Source: Pleurotus djamor (lineage: Eukaryota; Basidiomycota; Agaricomycetes; Agaricales; Pleurotaceae). Taken from it: 35,170 bases of DNA. The stretch spans positions 1 to 35,170 of the forward strand of contig JAPEVF010000478.1 of the NCBI GenBank assembly GCA_029747585.1. Direction: 5' to 3'. The notes under the pieces were generated by a model. The model did no database searches. It saw only the letters and a list, made by a program, of their open reading frames with translations, and was not told where the DNA came from. A program made the position numbers and the translations under genes. Shown here piece by piece: positions 10,526-19,982 of this stretch (positions are counted from its first letter, which is position 1; every line of letters begins with the position of its first letter).

Positions 10526-11223
10526 CGGTATAATGTAACACCTCTGTATTCCCTTCAAGTCTTTCCTTCTTTATCTGTCATTCAGAAACCATCCATTCGC
10601 AGCGTTCACGCCGTTTGGGCTCCTACATCATTAGGGGTGCCCTGAGGAGATAGGGCGAACGGCATCCTTTCTGAATCTAGGCCATTGGCCATCGCTGGAA
10701 AGTGTGGCAGTCCTTAAACGATACGGTCATTGTCACCGTTGTCTACACCCAAAAGTAGATGAGATAAACATCAATATTGGGCATTGCAGTAAGAGGAAAA
10801 ACACTTGGAAAATGACACGGGCTGCGACTTGGGGAAATTTCACGGTCAGGAACTCATGCATAGTAGCCTGATAACCATCAAAGCACTGGATGTAAGAGGT
10901 ATCAGTCGTATCCTCAGGAGATAATCACTTGGGATGAGAAACCTATTTTAGACGAAACATGACGCTACGCACGGAACAACAGGATCGGTCCATTTACTCC
11001 ACTGAAGTGCGTGTATCCCAAGAAGAAATGGTATGTAAGGAGAAAGCAGACGGCGGCTGCGAAGTCCAAAGCGTATGTGGACGTTCACTGATGCGATGTG
11101 GAGGAAACGAGAAAACAAAAAAGTTCACAGGAGTAAGTATTCCACTCCATCGTCAATCTAAATACTCTACGGTCAAGAAGGTCATTCTCCAAGATACCCA
11201 GGTTTCTCATAGGGTAGAGTACC
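10526..11223. other. Convergent intergenic region
   Basis: About 700 nt between the 3' ends of the DUF4139 gene (+) and the FAD oxidase gene (-). It contains only short frames with no family features. It should hold both 3' UTRs and terminators. Confidence 0.5.
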
Positions 11224-13971
11224 TCAGATATAACAAGAGAAGCGCGACGACTTCATGTCCGAACCAACTACAGTAGTACATCAAGGTGAGTAATCGTTGA
11301 GAAACGCAAATGCATTGATCGTCAAGCGTAACTTACCACAATGCCAGCAGTCTAACAAATGATCAGGATCACTTGGTGGAAGACGATCAATTAGATGTCG
11401 TAAAAAANTAACAGAGAGACAGGAAAGAAAAGAACTCACTACTTCCTCTTGATACGCAACAGCTCCTCATAGTTCTTCCCCCAGAACACCCGCTCATGGC
11501 TTTCCTCGTGGACATCCGCTTCATTCTGAGCGGCGGAAAACAATCATCAAGATGACACGATGAAAGGAAAGCGGAAGGAAAGCGTGACGCACGACATAAG
11601 CAGCGTCTGGTGTGATCGTCCTCAGATGATTCATCGCCCTTGATGATCGCGCATACTGTGCTTTCTTCTCCTCCAAGGTCGCGTTATAGTTCCACGGTGA
11701 GACGACCGTTGTATGGAAGAGACTGCAAGTCAGCGTACGACGTTAATAAGCAATGGAGCATGAGTAATCAGAGTTAATCAGAGTCAAAGATTTAGGATAC
11801 GCACCTCGACCTCCAAGCCGGCGTAACACTAGTCTTCGCATCATTCGCTTTGATATCCTTCGCGGATCCGTCACGAGAGAACTTCCACGGCGGTGCGATC
11901 AGGAGGATTAGGCTGTTGGTTTCGTCGTTTGCTGCGGCGAGGGCTTGTACGAGTTCGGTTTGCTTTGAAGGGACGAAGTTGTCTGAGGGGATGAGTCGGG
12001 AAGCGAGAGCGAGACTGTGGCCAACGGACTGTAAGGGAGAGATGATGAACCAATCATGATAAAGGAGAATAAAATGAAAGACAGATGTACGTACAGCGAC
12101 GAATGAGTTAGCGAAGACGTTGAAGAATGTACCCCAGCTCTTAAATTCGGTTACGACCACGCGAGCTGAGCCTGAGTCTGAAGTGCTCTTCATCCCCTCC
12201 TGCATTTTATGACCAAAATCTATCAACGGCTTCATCGACACCGCAGCCTGTTCCGGGGTCAACAAGGGATTGACATATATCGCTGTATGGGCGTTGGCGA
12301 TTCCACCCCATCCTTCATCCGCCCAGCGAACGGTGTTGCTCACTATTACCGTGAATAAGTCGCGTGTGAGGTTGGAGGGGACTCCCGGTGTGGGTTTTCG
12401 GAACGTGAGGATGACTGCTTGGAGGGTTACTTGGGGAGATGCGAGGATCGTGGCTTCGGTTACGACTCCGAATGTTCCACCGCCACCTACATTTTAAGAT
12501 AGTAAGCGATAAATGATAAGTAAGAGACGTTGAATAGAAATCGGCCAGGAACGGGGCATAAAACTGAGGAACGGATGGAGAGTAGAGTAAATTAACTGAC
12601 CACCTCGGAGAGCGAAGAATAGATCCTGATGTTGGCACGTATTCGCCGTTCTGAGGATACCGTCTGGTGTGACAACTTTGAACTCGAGCTATTTTGAGGG
12701 GAGTAGACTGGGCGGTGAGAATGGTCTTCGAAGCGATGGCGATGAAACAAGTGCGCACCACGCGATCAACACCCAGACCCATAACGTTGGACAGCATTCC
12801 ATGACCACCGCCCTATACACCGCATTGAAGCGGGGTTTTATTGATGAGTCTGATGGATGGGAGAGCATGGAGAACGTACCTGCAGCCATCCGCCAGCGAC
12901 GCCCACGTTTTTATCGCTCCCACCAACGATCGTGATATTATGGGCTTCGGCGAAGGCATATGCTTCTCCCCATTGTGTTCCGGCCTAGATCCAGCGCCGT
13001 CGCAGGAAGCATGAGTGAATTGTGGGGCAAGAAGCGAAACGTTGAGCTCACTCCGACTGTCATTCCGGGACTAGACTTGCTAGCAGGGCATCCAGAAGGC
13101 ACAAAAGAAGGATGGTACGACATCTAGGCGAATTCAGGGGAGTGTGAGTGGGGTTCACTGATGCCTATACTCACGTTCTTCATGTTGTGGGTCTGGATGC
13201 AGTGAATGAGCATGTAGTTGACCGCGATTACGAGGTTATGAAGGTTGGGGAACCCACCCAGATGGCCAAAGCACCGGGTGCACTGCTGCGACCCATGTAA
13301 TCGTGCTGCAAATCTTCAATGAACTTTTTGGAGTAGGTAGCTTGCGAAATGGAAGTACTTACCCCGGTGTTCTTGACGACCAATGAAACACCAGTCTTCT
13401 TTGAGAACTGGAACGCGGCCGTTATCTCCTGAGGGGAACGGATATCAAGCTGCGATAGGTTTAGGTATGCGAGCGCAAAGATGAAAACAAGTGGAGACGG
13501 TACTCACGTAGTAGTTCGGGATGCTCCCCAAGCTACACCTGTATGGAGGTGACGTCGGTGAAGTCGAATTTAAGTTCGTGTAGTCTAGAAGACATTGTTC
13601 GCCCGTTGATTGACATGTCTCCCATTGGGTATTGATGTACCCGCCGAATACGTTCGACCTCGACGCTAGTAAACATAGGTTCAGGAGGAAACATGGGATA
13701 AAGATGCACATATGAGTGATGACTCACTCTCATCACCATATCTCGCTCGGGCGTGTGAACAAGCCTGGGATGCCGGCGCATCGAAGCAGCTTTTCGCCAT
13801 TGGTACTCCTTCATACAAGCGACCCTGGGCGTTCTCCTTGAGTATTGTCCACGCCGTGTCTGTTGTGACGTAGTCCCATGGTGAGCACATGGGATATTGG
13901 AAATTGAGAGCGTCGACGACCACGGCGGCGGCCAGTAGACCAACACCGACGATTCCCCGCAAGGTAGACAT
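11224..13971 (-). CDS. Secreted FAD-linked oxidoreductase, berberine-bridge (BBE-like) type
   Basis: Fifteen exons on the minus strand: 13971-13728, 13665-13508, 13449-13363, 13305-13258, 13192-13175, 13123-13052, 12984-12880, 12812-12759, 12688-12601, 12486-12095, 12028-11805, 11722-11593, 11525-11440, 11371-11337, 11267-11224; 594 aa. An N-terminal signal peptide (first about 22 aa) points to secretion. The FAD-binding PCMH fold follows: SLVVKNTGHDYMGRSSAPGA with the His (about aa 164) that carries covalent flavin in relatives, GGWLQGGGHGMLSNVMGLG and FFALRGGGGGTFGVVTEAT. The C-terminal BBE motif YVNEADVHEESH is followed by FWGKNYEELLRIKRKYDPDH and a Cys-rich end (DCWHC). Relatives oxidise sugars, alcohols or alkaloid-like substrates with O2; the substrate here is unknown. 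The position that is Cys in bicovalent enzymes reads GGSDKNVG, so only one flavin bond is expected. Two features mislead naive calling: an 18-nt exon and a TAG that is split by an intron (TA|gtgagt). Confidence 0.92.
11440..11441 (-). other. Apparent stop codon split by an intron (TA|gtgagt)
   Basis: Unspliced, the frame ends KRK-stop at 11439-11441. The bases gtgagt from 11439 form a strong donor. Joining TA to T at 11371 makes Tyr and continues with DPDHLLDCWHC, then VGSDMKSSRFSCYI and TGA at 11224-11226. These residues are the standard C terminus of this family, so the gene extends about 215 nt further than the apparent stop. The intron contains an N (11408). Confidence 0.88.
13175..13192 (-). 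other. 18-nt micro-exon of the FAD oxidase
   Basis: Encodes THNMKN, which joins LAIW to MSYHPSFVPSGC as in relatives (pattern LAIWTHNxKN). It is flanked by acceptor catccag and donor gtgagt. Without it the reading frame upstream runs into a stop in the preceding intron. Confidence 0.85.
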
Positions 13972-14854
13972 GCTACAGATGATAATGGTTGGGTAAAAGA
14001 TGCAACTGAAGCAGGAACACGGCTTTTATACGTCTCGAGGCTGTAATCATTGATGAGAAGCCACTCCTCCGGAGAAGTCCAAAACCTACCATGAGGATTC
14101 CACGCCCTAGAGTTGGCCTTGGTTTGGGAAGAAACAGGGTACCGAGTACGAGCGCGTAGCTTTCGATGATGAATCCACAGGAGAGGGGTTCTCCGATGCA
14201 GCATGTCGAAGATGAAGGTGCTTGGGGTTGGAGATAGACTCAAAGAAGGTGACTGAAGATAGGGTTTCGAGTTCCGCTCGCCAGATGCCGGGTCACAGAA
14301 GAATAGGAGCCACTGCAGCCACAGGAGAAAATAAGACTCTGAGACGAGATTGCGTTGTCTACTACTATCCAGGGACCAGGGATGAGAGTGTGAGCGATTG
14401 AAATTTGGAGGATAAATGGAGTGCTAGGAGGATCAATCAACGGTGAAAACAGCGTCAGCCCAGGGCCTTTGTGAATCCAGAACGCCGAAAAGGGGATTGT
14501 CTCCCATTTTCATTGTACTCTTTCCGTACCTGTACTCTGCTCGTCACGGCCCATGAGCCTTGTTCTACTTCTTCCTGCGTGACCCCGACTTGCCGCTCCG
14601 TAAAACCGTACTCCGTGACATTTATTTACGTTGAGCACTCACTCGAACGAAGGCCACTGTCTTAATTATTCCGAATGCGTAGTCGATGGCATATGGAGTA
14701 CCCATACATTGCGGTTCGTCGTTACGCCCTGCGAGCAAGACACATTCGCCTTATTCAACGGTCAAATGTTCACCCTCCTCAGGTCATGTGCGGTATGGGG
14801 CGCTTCTTGACAAGCGCCCTTTGAGTCATTTCTCCTCACCCACCTATCATAAAG
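13972..14854. other. Divergent intergenic region (FAD oxidase / F-box 1)
   Basis: No coding region is supported. The left part holds the FAD oxidase promoter. The right part (about 14690-14854) is similar to the sequence just upstream of the second F-box gene (about 22855-23041), so it belongs to the duplicated segment. Confidence 0.55.
14023..14030 (-). promoter_or_regulatory. TATA box of the FAD oxidase gene
   Basis: On the minus strand the bases read tataaaag, 52 nt before the ATG at 13971, a usual TATA-to-start spacing for a short leader. Confidence 0.65.
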
Positions 14855-16806
14855 ATGGTCGGTTGGGCACAAACATCTCTTTCCACTGTATCATCAACCA
14901 ACCCATTTATCAAGCCCGTTTTCACCGATCACGCAGCGCAACAAAGCATAGATTCTGAGATCGCTACCCATGAGGCCGCGATTCTCAGGCTACGCCATAG
15001 GAGAAACATGCTCACGGCGATCTATTGCCTTCCAGAGGATATACTCTTGATGGTACTCATGCTATGCAAGGATAGCTCCGAAATTCTCGATGTCCCCTGG
15101 GTGTGGAGGACACTACTCGCTGTGTGTAATCAATGGCGCCGTCTTGCTCTGGCATCGCCCAGGTTTTCTTCTACCATCGTGTTGTCGGAAACGCACAATC
15201 TGACCTCGATGCTTCACTACTCCGCGCAAGCACCGCTACATCTATATTATCCATTGGATGAAATCAATTTTGATGGGACGGAAGATATCGATAGGGCCAG
15301 CGCTGCGTTTGGGGTTGTTCTAGGAGACATTCAGAACGCAAAGAGGGTGCAACAGCTTGTCATTACGTGCGCGCAGTCAAGTACCGAACACTTGAACCAA
15401 GTCTTCCAGACTATCGGTACATACGGCGCCCCTTCCCTCCAAGAACTGTCGATAATTCACAAAGGCTCGCATAACTTTGGGGTGTACATTCATCACGATT
15501 TCTTTCCCTGGGACGACATGCCCTCTCTCCGTCATCTCGAGCTCCGAAATACCCTCCTCCTTCTGCACATGCCAGTCCTCCCTAATCTGAAAACGCTCAC
15601 GCTGGCTAACCACCGTATATCCGAACGCATTGGTATGCCGGTTTCATATGTCATTGAGTTTCTTCGGAGAACACCCAACGTCGAAATCGTCAATATCAGT
15701 CATATCGTGGAAGACTGGGATTCGAAGTTATTTTCCATTGGACCGCTGGAAGTCCCTACTGCGCTGGACAAGTTGCGGTCGCTTACGATCACGTCTGACC
15801 CGATCAATGGATGTAATCTCTTGAAACGCTTGAGCATCCCACATCCAAGTTTTGTGGACGTGTTTTTCACAAGCAAGCTGAAGAACCCGACGTTGGACAC
15901 CGCACAGAAACGACTCACGGCTCGTACCGCGCTTATCTCCCTCTTTTCCTCCATTTTCGTCCCGTCTTCATTGAAGCCATACTCTCCCAAGATCTCGGTG
16001 ATGTTTAGATTTGGGGAATCCACGTCTGTGCTCCAAGTACACTGCGGCTCATTGCCCAATAGGCTTAGAATATACATCTCGAATCAACATGATATTCTGG
16101 ACCTACGCGATTTCATGGACATCCTGGAGATGAGTCAGATTCCATCTCGTGCTATCAAGTTGACAGTGTCCGGCGAGCATCCGCTGAATGGGGAAGTAAG
16201 GAAGGAGGAAGGCGGCGGCTCGCGCATCGTTGGAGGGAGAAAAGAATTGGATACTATGCGAGGGGGTCAGTGGTCAAGTATTCTACCTACATTTGCGGCC
16301 ATCAACAAGCTCTTCGTCGAGAGCACAACGCTTCCCTTCCTCATGGCCATTCTGGAATCATTGCCGTCGTCGGCACCGCTATCCCTGGTAGACCGAAACA
16401 CGTCCCTCAGGTATATCAGGATGATCTCGGTTGACTTTCGCCCAGTTTATCTTGTTGAAGTGTTGCATGACACAGGTACGCCGTTGATGCTTAGTGCTCA
16501 TTATATCCGAAGCCATGATTAACGTCCACACTAGTCACCGACGACGAGTCGGAGAATCCACCTCGCACCCCGATCCCGGTCTTGGAAGGGGAAGGAAAGC
16601 AAGGAGGCGTGGAACATGATTTGGGGGATGAAGACACGGAGGATTATGAAGGTATCGGGGCTGACCTCACTCATCTGGCGAGGATCTTCGATACACGACA
16701 CGCGGTTGGGCTGCCTCGCATTCGTCTCTCTCTCGTACGATGTGACATCACCCCGCGACAGATCCAGTTCCTCAGGGAGCACGTAGAGGTCGAAGTAAGA
16801 GATTAG
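14855..16806 (+). CDS. F-box protein, paralog 1
   Basis: Two exons, 14855-16475 and 16535-16806; 630 aa. A short coiled segment (about aa 32-50, SIDSEIATHEAAILRLRHRR) precedes an F-box at about 57-104 (YCLPEDILLMVLML ... WRRLALASPRF), the layout common to large F-box families of Agaricomycetes. The rest has weak leucine-rich spacing (SLRHLELRN, NLKTLTLAN) as in substrate-recognition regions. F-box proteins recruit substrates to SCF ubiquitin ligases through Skp1; the substrate is unknown. The intron (gtacgc to actag) is at the same place in paralog 2. Exon 2 encodes an acidic linker and the conserved end DITPRQIQFLREHVEVEVRD. The start at 14855 is the first ATG in frame and aligns with the ATG of paralog 2. 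No lesion seen. Confidence 0.9.
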
Positions 16807-17150
16807 TCTCGAGCGATTTTCGAGTGATAGAGTAGAGTAGGGTACAATTGTGCGGGGTATGCATTTTTGACTTGATCTCCAAGAGACAAGGCTCATATTT
16901 TGAATAGTAATGTTACATCTTAGCGATTTGAATCCAATGGTAAAAGTCCGTAGGGGTGCGATATGGGAAGCGGGTTGGGTAAAGATAGGTAGTAGGGTGG
17001 AATGAGAGAGAGATGGTTTTTGCCTAAGGTAAGTATTCTATTCACATGGGACGGAGGGAGGGACGTTTAGAATTGAAGAAAGTAAGTAGAGTACTCAGAT
17101 GAAGGGGAAACAGGAAGGCAAAAACGAGACCGTTGAGAAGAGCAACATGT
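16807..17150. other. Tail-to-tail spacer, F-box 1 and PSD pseudogene
   Basis: About 340 nt without a supportable frame; purine-rich on the plus strand. It should contain the 3' UTR of F-box 1. Confidence 0.5.
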
Positions 17151-18616
17151 TCATGTGGACTGGCGACGGGACCTAATACCCATCCCAATATGGATGAACG
17201 TCTCGAGGGAAGCACAGGTTGATGAGGAGGTTTTCATCACACTGGACCATCCCCTTCTCGAAGATAATGACGATGGTCGAACCACCTATGCAGAAAGCAA
17301 CATCGTCAGCTTGCCTTGGATAACTCGATGGCAAGGAAAAANGAACGCACCGAACGCGAAGTACCCGAACTCCTGCACGCGCTTAACCTCATCGCCTTTG
17401 CTGACGGTAGCTTGGATGCTACCAACCATCATGGCGCCGATACACACAGCCGTGACGCGGCCAAACTGCGCGCTGTCGATCAGCACAATCTTCCGTACGT
17501 TTTCGCCGTAGACGTCAAGCGCCGTTCGTATAGCTTGAGGCTGCAAAAGAACATATCGCGTTAGCTGGTATCGAGAGAGAGTTAGCACATGATGATTGTC
17601 TGCTCACGTTAACGGTGTAGCATCCCCAAGCAGCCGAGCGACAGAGAATTCACGACCTTCGCTCCACAGCCGAGTGGCCTCGCTGACGAGGTGGTTGGGG
17701 TTGTCAGGTTGTTCGACAGGGCGGGCGCTGGCTTTTAGTTTACTGGGACGAACAGTCAGCATGATGGCTAGTGGCAAAGCAAATTGAAGAGAGCATACCG
17801 ATATATAGAAAAATTGGTTAAACGTTCCTACGAAGATGGACGTAGGTCAGTGTAAAGTCTAGCGGAGTAGGGTGCCTCACGTACTGAACGAATCCAGAGG
17901 GTCGAGGATCTCTTCGACTTTGAGGTTATGGAACTCGACGAAGCCTGGGATTTCCGCAGCCGAAGCGGGGTTGTCGTACTTCAGACCCTGCTTGATGAAC
18001 AGAAACTTGAGCAGCGTGCAAGCTAACGATGACAACGTTAGAGATCGGAAAATGACTGGGGACTGGTGAACGCACCTCGACCGCCTTCCATACAACTGTT
18101 AGCACCCTGAGGAGATGGAGAGTAAGTACCTTCGACGACAGCGTACATACGAACTAGCACGTACCTTGTAGAGTAGACGGATACCCAGCCGAGCATACAC
18201 CTATGAACATCTTCTCCGCCACAAGCTGACCAGTCATCCCATTCTACACGATTATGCTGGCCGATTTCCACAGCAAAATCGATCGTGAATGTTCAACCGA
18301 TCCCGAAGCAGACTCCTCCTCCTCCACATCCTCCGAAGAAGAGGACGAATACGCAGCCGGGACCTGGCAGTCGGATTCGTACGCACGGGGGTGTTGGCGC
18401 CAGAATCGTTGACGGAGGGCGGAGAATGGTTGGTACGTGGTTCTGTAACATACGGGGGGTCAGTAAGCTGCGAGTAAACGAGAAGGAGGAGGGGTGGACG
18501 TACGTGAAGGTAATGCCCGGCTTAAGCTTACTTTCCCAAGGCGCGTCCTTCTAGTTCACCGTCATCTTCGAAATCCATGGTTTGATGGTAGCGAACGGTG
18601 CCAAAGCCTTTGGTCT

Positions 18617-19162
18617 GTGGGAGAAGAGGAAGTCAGCAAATTGACAGGGTAGCAGAAACACAGGACAGAATGGAGCAACTAACAGAACAAAGAAAAAGGG
18701 TACGCCCGTGCCTAGAAAACGACCGGGTCTATGGGAAGGCAGAGCGACGCGATTGTCCATGCCCATGTCCACAAAAGGTCCACGGAGAAGGGGGAGGGGC
18801 GACCAAAGACAAACATATCGAGGGGAAGAGGTGGGTGAATGTTCATGTCCGTGTCCAATGACAAGTAAGCGAGAGGAAGGTGTCCGTTCACGAGCCAGTA
18901 ACAGTGGCAAGGTGTCCGTGAGGGAGACGAGGGAGTACAAAGCGCGAGCGAGGGGAAGAAAGGCGAAGAGTACGTCCATGCATAGCCAGAGAAAATGTGA
19001 CCGAGTCCGTAGGTAGTGAACGGGGGATAAGCAGAAGTGTACGATAAGTAAAGTCCGTGTACAAAACGAAGAGGGAGGAAGTCCGTGTATGAACCGCGGA
19101 ATCGAAGGGAAACGACGACGACCAAGAAAAGTCCAAATGAACCAAGGGAAAAGGAGACTTAC
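18617..19162 (-). repeat. Large intron-like insert with dispersed gtccgtgt words
   Basis: About 546 nt lie between donor gtaagt (at 19162 on the minus strand) and acceptor cccacag (18617), ten times the usual intron length here. On the plus strand the words gtccgtg or gtccgt recur at about 18848, 18892, 18913, 19007, 19051 and 19082. It may be an expanded intron or an insertion into the pseudogene. A long minus-strand frame crosses it, but it has no domain. Confidence 0.5.
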
Positions 19163-19885
19163 CGAAGGAGCAGAGACCAACGATGACCTCAACTTCTTGA
19201 CCAGCTCGCTACGAACCCAACCTCCAGTCGTGTCGAGTCCAGTTTCAAGAAAAACGGCTACAGGAACCAAGCAAAGCGAGATCAGCACGCGAGTACCAGC
19301 ATCCACATCAAGCCGATGAGGAGGAGGAGAGGGATATTATTATACGCACCTGGTTTGTGTTGTCCCGCGCGAGCGGTCTCCTGAATTGTATCGATCGTGG
19401 AACGAGACATGTAGAGGTGACGCGATATCGCCCAGGTAGTCCTTTGGTATCGAAGGCTCATCCCGCACGAAAGACTCCATCACTCCCAGCCGATAAGCAA
19501 GGGAAATGGGGGTCGGTAAGTCGAATGTCGCGTCGTTAGATGCGTAGGTTGGGTTTCTGGTGCGTTTCGCAATGGGGGTTTGGTGGAGGATGCATACGAT
19601 GACGCGTCTACAGCACAGATTAGCATGGGACAGATACGAAGAAAGGGAAGGGGTAGAAAAGAAGAAAGGAGGGAAGGGAAAACGTACGGATAGCTAAATG
19701 AGTTGTTAGAGTTCGTCAGGTATGAACCCGACGACTCACGTGCAGCCTGGACATCACAATCTGCGTCTCCTCAGGCAGCATCGCGAATCCATATCCTTTT
19801 ATCCCCTTCCCTTCACTCCTTTGATCGTCGCGGAGATATGAAGGCCCCCAGCGGACAAAAATACTCGTCTTTGGAGGGTGTTCTT

Positions 19886-19975
19886 GATTTCGTCGGAGGC
19901 CTTGATTTCGATTTCGAGTTGGGCATTTGGATTTCGGAGCTTGAATTTGGATTTCGGCGCTAGTAGATTTCGACT
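19886..19975. repeat. Clustered gatttcg heptamers
   Basis: Six exact gatttcg copies within about 90 nt, plus diverged aatttcg copies just after. They lie at the 5' end of the PSD pseudogene, where the intact relative has the coding start. The repeat has replaced or expanded the N-terminal coding sequence. Confidence 0.7.
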
Positions 19976-19982
19976 TGAACAC

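Larger units (their letters stand above)
17151..19982 (-). pseudogene. Decayed C2-type phosphatidylserine decarboxylase
   Basis: Read on the minus strand the order is that of fungal C2-PSD enzymes, which convert phosphatidylserine to phosphatidylethanolamine. First come remnants of a C2 domain (GFAMLPEETQIVMSRL near 19750; a second segment at about 19607-19349). Next are RLGIRLLYK (about 18165-18200), LLKFLFIKQGLKYDNPASA (about 18000), FHNLKVEEILDPLDSF, KLKASARPVEQPDNPN and LWSEGREFSVARLLGD. The C-terminal part has YTVNPQAIRTALDVYGEN (17608 into 17540), FGRVTAVCIGAMMVGSIQ and FGYFAFGGST. Lesions: frameshift and erosion in the C2 part, an extra atat just before KLKAS, loss of the ADCR segment after NHLVS, loss of the segment between LLGD and YTVN that carries the catalytic His motif (YHRFHSP in relatives), and a frame change before SLETFIHIGMGI. 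The gene at 34585 is its intact-looking relative. I consider it nonfunctional. Confidence 0.87.

Noticed and set aside
11439..11441. TAG as the stop of the FAD oxidase
   Set aside because: It is split by a strong donor; downstream exons encode the conserved DPDHLLDCWHC end of the family.
13193..13257. Frameshift in the FAD oxidase after LAIW
   Set aside because: A 65-nt intron followed by an 18-nt exon restores the expected residues without any indel.
18551..19306. 251-codon hydrophobic minus-strand frame
   Set aside because: It crosses PSD-derived exons and the large intron-like insert; its start and end overlap PSD pieces in other frames and it has no domain.
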